DNA of 10,259 nucleotides, from assembly GCA_003024985.2 (NCBI GenBank), contig PXIH01S0062943.1. One strand, written 5' to 3'. The position numbers were made by a program, and so were the translations under genes. Numbering within the stretch: the first letter of the stretch is position 1; the number at the start of each line of letters is the position of its first letter. Below are positions 1-7,003 of this stretch, piece after piece. Under the pieces are notes generated by a model. It was not told the DNA's origin. It did not search any database and worked only from the letters and a program-made list of their open reading frames with translations. This DNA is from Euperipatoides rowelli. Taxonomy: Eukaryota; Onychophora; Udeonychophora; Euonychophora; Peripatopsidae.

Positions 1-1481
1 AAAAATCAAGAAAATAAAACTGCTAACATAGTACGTACCGGTATATTAATGGAAAGGCCGAAAGTGAGAAAAGAAGAATCTATAGGCCTACTAGATTTCA
101 AAAGCAATAGAAAAATACAGATGAAGACGATTGAGTAAGGTACAGTATGTAGTAGTTTAGAAGATTGTAAAATATATTCTATTATATTGTAATAAATAGT
201 ACAGCGTTTATCTAAACATAATTATGTTTAAATATTTTACTCGAGAAAAACTAGGCTATAATAGAAAGAAAATTTTTAATTCAACTGCATTTAAATAATT
301 AATTTATCTTACAGTTTTTTTAATTAAGGACTGTTGTATGCAACACTTTACTCGACATTTTTTGATAGGCTATATTTATAAGAAATTATTTTTATTTATG
401 CATTTATTAATAAGATATACTGTAAGTTTCTAAAGTTATAGTATGCTTGAATGCCATGCGGAGTAGAGAAATTAACAAAATACATTAGCAAAAAAACTTT
501 TTTTTTTAATTATTAAAACGTAGTACAATTATTTTATTTTAAATCTCAACTAAAAAGTATTTAAGAATCAATATTTTTATATTAATAAATTAATGTTAAA
601 TTAAAGATAATAAACTGAATACAGGTAGTGTCATTAATATGTCATGCATGACTTGCCAGGTACACTAATTTAGACAATATGAAGATTTAGCGTGTTATAA
701 AGTTAATAAATCGCTTAAATATCAAAATGAAATTTAATTATTCATTTACTATAACATCGTTTAATCTCAATTGCTTTTTTTTTTTTTAGACAAAAAGTGA
801 AACATTTGAAAGAAATAATGCCTGAAATAATCAACGGATTTAACTTTCTTCATTTCCACTAGCAGATTATGTCACTATCATAAAGCCTTCACGATACAAA
901 ACTTTATGACTTCGTGTCTGCAAAATATGGCTGTGCGCAGTGTCGGCGCATATAGAACCATTATTTAATGTCTATATATTAAAACAATTAACTCGTACAG
1001 CAACAGACATATAGAATCAATTCGACCTTCATTTAATGACATCGATAGAATGAACTAATAATGTATATAATAATTCATTATTAAATTACAACCAAGTAAT
1101 AAAGAGAGACAGCAAATACATATGATTCCACCTCATAACCAAGGATGATAATAATAATCATAATATATAGACTTCTGATGTCATATAGCACTCAACTTTA
1201 TTTTATGCAGCTAGCAAGTTTATATAACTATTAAAATGAAATAAAGACTATAATTTATATAAATATCCATATTACAAAAAAAAAAGAGAGAATTGACGAC
1301 TATTTAATTGAGAAAAAAAATTTTAGAGTTTGATTTTAGGATCTAAAAGTATTTTACTTACTCCATCTTTTCTATTACAATTACAATCACAATTACAAAT
1401 TATTGTATAACATAAAATTCAGACAAAATAATAAATCTAGAAAATACAATAGCTTCAGTATATAAAAATAGCTAAATAATT
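1..1481. other. AT-rich intergenic or intronic DNA, no recognised element
   Basis: The stretch is AT-rich with many short A and T runs, for example around 489-510 and a poly-T tract at about 774-787. Stop codons are dense in all frames. I see no transposon ends, SINE boxes or protein-like segment of useful length. A poly-T tract followed by AG at 788-789 looks like a splice acceptor, but only 24 open codons follow. It is best read as unconstrained non-coding DNA, or as repeats too decayed to recognise. Confidence 0.6.
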
Positions 1482-1489
1482 CATACAGA
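1482..1489. repeat. 8-bp target-site duplication, left copy
   Basis: The sequence catacaga lies immediately outside the left end of the fold-back element and is repeated exactly at 2414-2421 outside the right end. An 8-bp direct duplication is the expected scar of a cut-and-paste transposase such as hAT, P or Merlin (8-9 bp). Confidence 0.85.
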
Positions 1490-1908
1490 GGGGCTGGTCC
1501 GTATTTATGGCCCAGCAGGTTTAAGCCTATTGGATAATTAAGTCTAACCAATATATAGAGAAGACACTCACCTTCAATCTGGAATATTAGAGAACACTTA
1601 GTTGTCCACGGTTCACGTTCGTTTGGCCAAAATATATTCTCGGAAATCATCATCGTTTTCATTTTCATCTTTATATCGCCATTACTGTTATTTACTAGTT
1701 TTACAAACCAACAAGTCTGCATCATAACGAGGTTTCGAGGTTTCGAGTATTTTGCTCGGGAATTATATTTCTCGAACAAAGGGCTTTTTTTTATTTCAAA
1801 ATGTGCATAACTAGCTATATTTTTATAACTTCTATGGATGATTCAGGGTTTGGTTTTTTGGATGAAGGGTGTATTTGTGGGTATTGNGCCCGCTGGTGTA
1901 GATTTCTT
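1490..1908 (+). repeat. Fold-back element, left inverted arm
   Basis: This arm pairs with 2038-2413. It includes the ambiguous base N at 1887; the right arm has the complement of t at the matching position. Arms this long could fold into a long hairpin if transcribed. Confidence 0.85.
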
Positions 1909-2037
1909 AATATTATATTGGATTTTAGGATCTTTCCAAATGTGCATCATTACGAGGATCTGAAGTATTTTTAGCGTGAACTAGCTCTATTTTGGTGATT
2001 TGAAAATGTCAATAAAAATGAGGATCTGAAAAATATT
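1909..2037. repeat. Fold-back element spacer with internal subrepeats
   Basis: The spacer holds a further degenerate copy of a block also seen in both arms, of the form catcattacgaggat followed by a TTTT-rich stretch and actagct. Copies lie near 1721 and 1946, and inverted near 2140-2190. A shorter 'gaggatctga' echo lies near 2020. The element therefore appears to have grown by duplicating an internal module. Confidence 0.6.
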
Positions 2038-2413
2038 CAAAAAATCTACACTAGCGGGCACAATACCCACAAATACACTCTTCATCCAAAAAACCAAACC
2101 CTGAATCATCCATAGAAGTTATAAAAATATAGCTAGTTTACGAAAAAATATTTCAAATCCTCGTAATGATTCGGAACCTCGTTATGATGCTGACTTGTTG
2201 GTTTGTAAAACTAGTCCCTATTGCAATTAATGGTGATATAAAGATGGAAACAATGATTTCCGAGGCTGTATTTTGGCAAACCTAATGCAAACCGTAGACA
2301 ACTAAGTGTTCTCCAATATGCCAGATTGAAAGTGAGGGTCTACTATATATATTGGTTAGACATAATTAACCAAAATGCTTAAACCTGCTGGGCCATAAAT
2401 ACGGACCAGCCCC
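2038..2413 (-). repeat. Fold-back element, right inverted arm
   Basis: This is the inverted partner of 1490-1908. It ends in ggaccagcccc at 2403-2413, directly before the right target-site duplication. It differs from the left arm by scattered substitutions and a deletion, so the two arms are not freshly copied. Confidence 0.85.
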
Positions 2414-2421
2414 CATACAGA
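2414..2421. repeat. 8-bp target-site duplication, right copy
   Basis: An exact copy of catacaga matching 1482-1489. Together the two mark the insertion boundaries. Confidence 0.85.
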
Positions 2422-2436
2422 TATACATACTGTATA

Positions 2437-2755
2437 TTATCATCATCGTCGTCATAATCAGTCCACAGTTTAATGGATCAAGGCCTCTGCAAAATTTTCT
2501 AAATTTTCTCCATGGATTTCTATCTTCAGCCATTCATTTCCAACCAGATCAAACTTTCTTATTTCATTCTCCCATCTGACATTAAGTCTTCTTTTGCCAT
2601 CAGTTTTAGTTCCTTGGAATCCAGTTGAATATTTATGTAGTTCATATTATTTTTCCTTCTTGCTACCAGTTCTGACTATTTCCACTTTAAATTATTTACT
2701 CTATAAATAGTATCACAAACCTTTGTTTGTGTTATAATCAAGTGCTTTTAAAATG
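2437..2755 (-). pseudogene. 5'-truncated RTE/BovB-like LINE, C-terminal end
   Basis: Read on the minus strand, three blocks in shifted frames resemble the C-terminal tail of RTE-type reverse transcriptases. First comes QTKVCDTIYRVNNLKWK (about 2738-2688), then VARRKN, then GKRRLNVRWENEIRK (about 2598-2555), followed by a WLKI segment and EALIH ending in a stop near 2473. In the family these correspond to the tract before the W-rich 'LKW..GH.ARR' motif and the 'GR...RW.D.I.K...W' motif. After the stop the strand runs into a TGA/CGA-rich simple tail (2441-2460), typical of RTE 3' ends. At least two frameshifts and an in-frame stop show that it is dead. The catalytic palm and endonuclease are missing, as expected from truncated reverse transcription. 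The exact 5' edge is uncertain. The family call is from motif resemblance only. Confidence 0.75.
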
Positions 2756-2771
2756 GTGGGAGTCATGCCAA

Positions 2772-2798
2772 CCCCCCTCTCCCCCCCCCATCCCTCCC
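2772..2798 (-). repeat. Poly-C tract, G-quadruplex candidate on minus strand
   Basis: C runs of 6, 9, 3 and 3 separated by 1-3 bases fit the G3+N1-7 pattern on the minus strand. The tract sits just beyond the truncated 5' edge of the RTE fragment. Folding has not been tested. Confidence 0.5.
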
Positions 2799-2989
2799 AG
2801 GAGTCCCTGAAGCTTTAGTTAGGGTGCTACAAGCCTTGGAGACGAATCTAATAATTTTAATTTAAAATATTAGACCTTATATTGAATTATTTGTCAAAAT
2901 ATGAGAGCATCTCCATGTCATTAGCCAGTATATGGTAGATCTACTTGTCAATATATTGTTTCTTATCTCGCTTTTGATATTCAGCATTT
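2799..2989. other. Unassigned stretch before the LINE relic
   Basis: AT-rich sequence with no clear ends or motifs. Its right part (from about 2900) may be decayed upstream reverse-transcriptase sequence continuous with the next feature, but I cannot align it to a specific motif. Confidence 0.4.
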
Positions 2990-3333
2990 AAAATTGTTGA
3001 ATGTATTGCTAGAATTTCAAACTACCCTGAATATTATAGGATGATTCTTGACTGATCGCAGTCAAATTGTATGCTTCCTAAAAGTGATCAATTTCTTGAA
3101 TTTAATTTCACTAATGGAGTTCCCCAAGGCTCTGTTTTATGTCCTTTAGTTTTCATATTTCTATCAATAGCACCACTGTTTGATCAATGATGTGTCTGTC
3201 ATCTTTTATCTCAAGAAACTGCTGATGAAATTAGTGTTGATTCATGTTAAATGGTATGGTTAATTATTAATCCAAACAATTCGATTGTAATGGTCCATGA
3301 CTTTTTGGTAACCCTGTAAAATATACTGTAAAT
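2990..3333 (+). pseudogene. LINE reverse transcriptase relic, part 1
   Basis: The plus frame starting at 3113 reads NGVPQGSVLCPLVFIF. This matches the highly conserved GVPQGSVLGPLLF motif of non-LTR reverse transcriptases (CR1/L2/Jockey/RTE-type palm). About 80 nt downstream, in the same frame, gct gat gaa at 3221 gives ADE where the catalytic ADD box is expected, so the second catalytic aspartate is lost. A little further on, NPNNSIVMV fits the usual 'lNp.Kt..m.f' block after the palm. Upstream, LD.SQ matches the 'L.dRsq' segment before GVPQG, and stop codons interrupt the frame. The copy is inactive. It is interrupted at 3334 by a DNA transposon and resumes after 3890. Confidence 0.8.
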
Positions 3334-3672
3334 CATTGGTCTTTAACCTTTTAATACCTACCTCCCACTTTTGTATCTTTGTTGATGGTAAAATTTCGTT
3401 ACCAAACCACCGGTGCCACAATAACTCAATTGAGCGCAAGTGCAAAATAATTTTTAGACGGGAGGGTTTGTAAAAAATATGTTTATACATAGATAATTTA
3501 AATATAATGAATTTCTGCATCTCAATCGATACAAGCTCGCGAAGTTGTTAGCAATGTATTTGAAATATGGAGGAAGAACAAAATTAGTAACAATGGGCAA
3601 AAACTCCATCACCCACCATGAAAGATTGAATCACCACTAGTGGGCAGTAGAGACCAGGTTGACTAACACTAA
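3334..3672. mobile_element. Probable hAT-type MITE inside the LINE relic
   Basis: The left end (from cattggtctttaacctt) and the inverted right end (tagtgttagtcaacctggtc, read on minus from 3672) resemble each other and the CAGTGGTTCTCAACC-type ends of hAT/Charlie elements. Inside both ends a cccac block follows at similar spacing. No transposase is present, and about 340 bp is a usual size for a non-autonomous hAT. The sequences just outside, ctgtaaat and aatatata, do not form a clean 8-bp duplication, so the exact boundaries are uncertain. The location between two pieces of one reverse transcriptase supports an insertion here. The minus-strand open frame at 3260-3520 crosses the left boundary and is incidental. 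Confidence 0.55.
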
Positions 3673-3714
3673 TATATATGTTGTTTATTTTAATATGTTT
3701 CTGCCAATGGCTGA

Positions 3715-3878
3715 AAACAGAACTTTTATTTACAAGTATGTACAATAAATAAAATTGATTTCATTATTTTTCAAGCCGGAATAACCAGGAGGTTCTTCCC
3801 AGAATCGAATCAGCGACCATCTTAGTAGTTCGGGCACCAAGTTAGAGCATTCATGACTAGGCCCACAACACTACCACT
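3715..3878 (-). mobile_element. tRNA-derived SINE (second interruption of the LINE)
   Basis: On the minus strand the head reads gtgggcctagtcatgaatg, a box A-like start. It is followed about 45 nt later by gattcgattctggg, close to the RNA polymerase III box B consensus GGTTCRANNCC. Downstream is gaagaacctcctgg and an AT-rich tail containing cttgtaaata. A related cue (gttgtaaatatc) occurs in the tail of the 5254-5459 SINE. The box distance is tRNA-like, but no full cloverleaf or anticodon arm is evident, so it is not a working tRNA gene. I found no clean target-site duplication, so the ends are approximate. Confidence 0.65.
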
Positions 3879-3894
3879 GATATAAATGTTATTT

Positions 3895-4400
3895 TACAAA
3901 ACTTTATTACAACTGTAAATATTTGTAAAATACTAGGTGTCCTGATTTAAAAGTATCTTAAATGACAGTCATACAGTGATTATATAATTGCAAAATTCAA
4001 TAAGAGACTATTCATGATACATACTCTAAAGAATGAAGGTTGTTGTTAATATTCTGATGATGGTTTACACATTATTTATCAGTCCTTGTTTAGAATATTG
4101 TTGTGCGTCTTGATCTAGTTCCATTAAACCATTACTAAAGATCAATGCAGTAATTTGTAAATGTGCAAAAAAGAATTTTAAAAGTTATTTTGGGTGTTCC
4201 TTCATAATATTGTGCCAACAGATGGCATGATTAGGGAGTCTTTCATTTACTTACCTAATTTAAGGAGCTCTGGAGTTACAATATTTGAGAAGAATTACTG
4301 TAAACCATTCAATTTATTTTCTATCCTTCCATGTTACTCCAATAATACACCTCCCATATTTATTTAGTTTGTAGTTTAAAATCATCTTTGCGTTGAGTGT
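3895..4400 (+). pseudogene. LINE reverse transcriptase relic, part 2
   Basis: The plus frame from 3927 reads KILGV, then after a stop KYLK, then IIAKFNKRLFMIHTLKN. This matches the 'vk.LGv.id..L.W..hi..i..KanKRLy.lRtLk..G' block that follows the palm in CR1/L2-like LINEs. A different frame from 4081 gives SPCLEYCCAS, a stop, then SSSIKPLLKINAVICKCAKKNFK, matching 'irp.LEYc..vW.s.....L...QkRa.k.ilg'. Order and spacing fit direct continuation of part 1 (2990-3333), so both belong to one original insertion. At least one frameshift and several stops are present. The 3' end is not clear; similarity fades after about 4350. Confidence 0.75.
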
Positions 4401-4894
4401 CCAAGTTTTAACACCTTAATGTCATCACTCGTAGTACACAGTGGTCGAAAAGTTTTCTTTTGATACATAAGGAAGTTTTCCTTTTAAAACATTACTTAAT
4501 TTTACAAAAGCATTCCAGCTAATTTTCATTCTTCTGTTCACTTAGCACATAGGTTTACAATCCCTTGTATAGGCTATAAATTATTTATATGCAGTATATA
4601 CAAATTATTAAATGCAATATTTACTTTGATAGTTTAAATGCTATTTCATATATTTAAACTAATCTGATTCAATTCCAGTTTAAAAATCATTTGGTTCTGA
4701 TGGAATTTTTACCAATTTATAATATACTGTATGGAGCCTAGTAATAATTATCTACCGTAGTCTAAATACCGTAGTAAAAGTTGCAAAACGTTATTCCATT
4801 TAGATTTGATGAGATTAGACACCTTCTAATTTTCAAAAATATCTAACTATATTCAACGGCAAATTTGGTAATGATTTCTGTCATGCTGCTCGGC

Positions 4895-4926
4895 CATCTT
4901 CGGTGAGCTGATGATGCCCGAAGATG
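4895..4926. repeat. 9-bp perfect hairpin
   Basis: catcttcgg at 4895-4903 pairs exactly with ccgaagatg at 4918-4926 around a 14-nt loop. The loop contains ctgatga. The function is unknown, and it may be part of a repeat-element terminus. Confidence 0.5.
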
Positions 4927-4963
4927 TTTTCGCTCTATTTTATGTCCATAGATGTCACTGTAT

Positions 4964-5045
4964 CCGTCATTTTTGACAGGCTTTTAAGTATAGCAACCTA
5001 AGAAGGAAGAAATAAATGTCCATCATTTTTGACGGCCTTTTAAAC
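4964..5045 (+). repeat. Two-copy direct repeat of a small hairpin motif
   Basis: ccgtcatttttgacaggctttta (4964-4986) and ccatcatttttgacggccttttaaac (5020-5045) are near-identical and 56 bp apart. Their consensus folds as ccgtca/tgacgg. A related copy lies at about 8941-8964 in the satellite-like block. Confidence 0.55.
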
Positions 5046-5239
5046 TAGTATGTTAATAAAATTCCAAATGTTTAAAAAAGCCTAACGTTAGTTAGAGTAG
5101 ACCATAACCTGAAGATACTTTTAAAGATCTATTGAGTATTAATTAACTTCAATCCTCAATATTACAATAGTAAATATTATTTGTTTATGATAAGAGAAAT
5201 TTAAGCAGAAAGGTCGACTAATTTTAAAATCAATTAATT

Positions 5240-5253
5240 CTGTAATCTTCTCT
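5240..5253. repeat. 14-bp target-site duplication, left copy
   Basis: ctgtaatcttctct here is repeated exactly at 5460-5473. A duplication of this length is the usual scar of target-primed reverse transcription of a SINE. Confidence 0.85.
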
Positions 5254-5459
5254 TTTTTTTTTATTTAATTTTATTTTTAAAATAACCCACTAGTTTTTCT
5301 GATATTTACAACTATATATAGTGAACATAACATTGGAATAAAGACTTCTTAAACATGTCTAATCCGAGGATGACTTTCCCCGGGTTTGAACCAGTGACCA
5401 GCTTGGTCGCTGGAGTGCCGATTCAGAGTGATATACTGATTCGATTAGCCCCACAGGGC
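5254..5459 (-). mobile_element. Complete tRNA-derived SINE (about 206 bp)
   Basis: On the minus strand the element begins gccctgtggggctaatcg, a degenerate tRNA-like head with box A. A perfect box B, ggttcaaaccc, lies about 60 nt further on, followed by ggggaaag. A non-tRNA body comes next, with gttgtaaatatc, and the element ends in an AT-rich tail with a poly-A run (the poly-T at 5251-5262 on plus). Exact 14-bp duplications of ctgtaatcttctct lie directly outside both ends, so the copy is full length and fairly young compared with its neighbours. It would be transcribed by RNA polymerase III from its internal promoter and mobilised by a partner LINE. It shares box B context and a tail cue with the SINE near 3715-3878. 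The host family name is not known to me. Confidence 0.85.
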
Positions 5460-5473
5460 CTGTAATCTTCTCT
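5460..5473. repeat. 14-bp target-site duplication, right copy
   Basis: Exact copy of ctgtaatcttctct, adjacent to the SINE head. It defines the 5' end of the SINE at 5459. Confidence 0.85.
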
Positions 5474-5951
5474 GATTTCTTAATTTTCTCATATAGTTTA
5501 CTTAACTTAAACTATTAACATTTACTAAAACAATAATTAAATATCGTTAAAGAAATATAGTACTATTTATTTTTCAGGACGAGTGCAGAGGGAAATTTGG
5601 ATAAACCGATAATTTATAAGCTGTATTCAAACATTAAAATGCCGAGCAGATTTCATTATTTACCAAATGATTGGAGGAGTGAGTCAACCTCACACAAATC
5701 CTGTAAGCACATATCCTTGCACCCAGTGTTGGACTAGGTCAGTAATTGCCACCAGAGAAAACACAAACAAGGTGGCCACCAAGCAATAGGTTATGTTGAG
5801 ACAGGGCTTTCCCCTAGTGGGTCCAGGGAAGAGCACTAGTGGAGGTTAAGGGCAAGTGCAACATCCTAGAATTTTTTAAAAAAAATGTGTTTATTTTTAT
5901 TGAAAAATTACTTTATAAAAAAATGCTTCATTCTTTTCCACTTAATAAAAA
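5474..5951. other. Non-coding stretch with one speculative exon-like segment
   Basis: Mostly unassigned. At 5578-5702 there is an acceptor-like ttatttttcag, then 41 open codons on plus, then a donor-like gtaagc at 5703. The frame runs on to a tag at 5735-5737 and contains an ATG at 5639. I do not recognise the peptide, which includes MPSRFHYLPNDW. The rest (5740-5870) is less AT-rich than its surroundings and ends in an A-rich run near 5874-5885, which could be the tail of an old retroposed sequence. Support for a gene is weak. Confidence 0.3.
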
Positions 5952-5979
5952 CTAGCAAATAAGTCCGTTACACGGGCAT
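5952..5979 (-). mobile_element. Possible Helitron-type 3' terminus
   Basis: On the minus strand the segment reads tgcccgtgtaacggactt, then atttgctag, followed by t outside. A small GC-rich hairpin (ccgt/acgg) about 10 nt before a terminal CTAG, inserted next to T, is the classic Helitron 3' end (hairpin plus CTRR). No matching 5' TC end or helicase sequence is visible, so this could be chance or a different repeat family. Confidence 0.35.
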
Positions 5980-5994
5980 CAACCATTTTTTTTG

Positions 5995-6120
5995 TTTAAG
6001 CCCTTTTTTATCTAAGAGAAAACATCACTTAAAGTTTCTAAAAATAGTTCCCGAGCCGATCTTTTAAGCCCGTTGTTTCACAGTGATCTAAGAGAGAGAA
6101 AAATAGTTCCCATGAAGCCC
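5995..6120 (+). repeat. Degenerate direct repeat, unit about 68 bp
   Basis: tttaagccc recurs at 5995 and 6063, atctaagagaga-like at 6010 and about 6086, and aaatagttccc at 6042 and 6101. A partial third start (gaagccc) lies at 6114. This is a two-unit imperfect tandem duplication next to the possible Helitron end. Confidence 0.55.
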
Positions 6121-6751
6121 ATTAGATGGAGCTGTTACCGGCTTCTGAACACGTTCATATTTCAATTAAGATATACAATATGGAATTGATATAGTAACAT
6201 TCCTTTTTTATATATTTTGTTTACCTTTTTACAGAAAAAAATAACATATCCTGTATAAGTAATAAATGATTTTTTTAATAGTGCCATTATGTCCTAATTC
6301 TGAGGTGACTATGGTCATGAATTTGATATTTAAAAAAAAAAATTCCTTTGCAATTTTTTCTTTAAACAAAAAACATGATATTCAGTGAAAATAGCATAAT
6401 ACTTTATTTGTTGTCCAAAGTTTGCCTAACATTTTTTTAACAATATTAAGCTAGTATTACCAGTACCCCAAACAATAAACATTTTTATCAAACCTAAATT
6501 TTATTGCTAAAAACAACGCTAAATCTTGAGAAATTCATGAATGACTCATTATGAGCAACTAATTTTTGTGAGTGAGGATGTGAACTAGTTCATCTCAAAT
6601 GAATGACTCAGACTCATCAATAAATTATTTCTAGTGATGTTGAGTATGCAACATTCCGATAATATGATCAATATATGATGTCGATGTCAGAGATTTAATT
6701 AATTGATGATTGACTAATTTACAAAGTCTATAGAAATGAGTTTAAAGTCAT
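6121..6751. other. AT-rich non-coding DNA with a palindromic patch
   Basis: No gene or complete element is seen. At 6530-6620 several related words cluster: atgactca twice, and a perfect 12-bp palindrome tgaactagttca at 6581-6592 inside a looser palindrome. This may be a transposon end. The remainder is simple A/T-rich sequence. Confidence 0.5.
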
Positions 6752-7003
6752 GCTGGGTTCTAAGAAATCTACGCTGGTTTCTAAGAAATCTACGCTGGTT
6801 TCTAAGAAATCTACGCTGTTTTCTAAGAAATCTACGCTGGTTTCTAAGAAATCTACGCTGGTTTCTAAGAAATCTATGCTGGTTTCTAAGAAATCTACAC
6901 TGGTTTCTAAGAAATCTACACTGGTTTCTAAGAAATCTACACTGGTTTCTAAGAAATCTACGCTGGTTTATAAGAAATCTACGCTGGTTTCTAAGACATC
7001 TAG
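6752..7003 (+). repeat. Minisatellite, 12 copies of a 21-bp unit
   Basis: The consensus is gctggtttctaagaaatctac, repeated 12 times with no gaps (252 bp). Variants are single substitutions: ggg in unit 1, gttt in unit 4, tat in unit 6, ac replacing gc at the start of units 8-10, tta in unit 11, and a diverged last unit with gacatctag. Because 21 is divisible by three, no stop is generated, and two plus-strand frames stay open through the array (6736-7032 and 6750-7019), giving heptad peptides such as SKKSTLV. These are repeat artefacts with no supporting coding signal outside the array. Confidence 0.95.

Larger units (their letters stand above)
1490..2413. mobile_element. Non-autonomous fold-back DNA transposon (924 bp)
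   Basis: The left arm (about 1490-1908) and right arm (about 2038-2413) are inverted copies of each other, separated by about 130 bp. The tips match exactly: ggggctggtcc at 1490-1500 and its complement at 2403-2413. Similarity runs to the inner ends, where a gcccgct-like block precedes gtagattt on both sides. The left arm carries about 40 extra bases near 1740-1800. Exact 8-bp duplications flank the element, so both ends are intact. No transposase is encoded; the minus-strand open frame at 1393-1779 only crosses the left arm and is incidental. The GG terminus with 8-bp duplications fits Merlin better than hAT, whose ends usually begin CAG or TAG. That assignment is inference. The element must have been moved in trans by a transposase encoded elsewhere. 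Confidence 0.85.
4401..5239. other. AT-rich non-coding DNA with short hairpin motifs
   Basis: No coding signal is recognised. Items seen: a short direct repeat of taccgtagt near 4753 and 4766; a perfect 9-bp hairpin at 4895-4926; and two copies of a ccgtcatttttgac-type motif at 4964-4987 and 5020-5045. The early part may be the decayed 3' region of the LINE upstream. Confidence 0.5.

Noticed and set aside
790-862. Terminal exon after a poly-T acceptor
   Set aside because: Only 24 codons are open, and poly-T followed by AG is frequent by chance in this AT-rich DNA.
1393-1779. 128-codon minus-strand open frame
   Set aside because: It starts inside the left arm of the fold-back element and runs out into flanking DNA; no domain is recognised.
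1895-1910. Shared word gtagatttctta between the fold-back element and the minisatellite
   Set aside because: Only 12 bases are shared with no extension; chance is likely in this composition.
3260-3520. 86-codon minus-strand open frame
   Set aside because: It spans the boundary between the LINE relic and the MITE, so it is a chimera of unrelated elements.
5340-5459. Genuine tRNA gene on minus strand
   Set aside because: Box B is perfect but there is no full cloverleaf, and the sequence sits in a SINE bounded by 14-bp duplications.
6752-7003. CRISPR-like array
   Set aside because: Units abut with no unique spacers; it is a simple tandem minisatellite.
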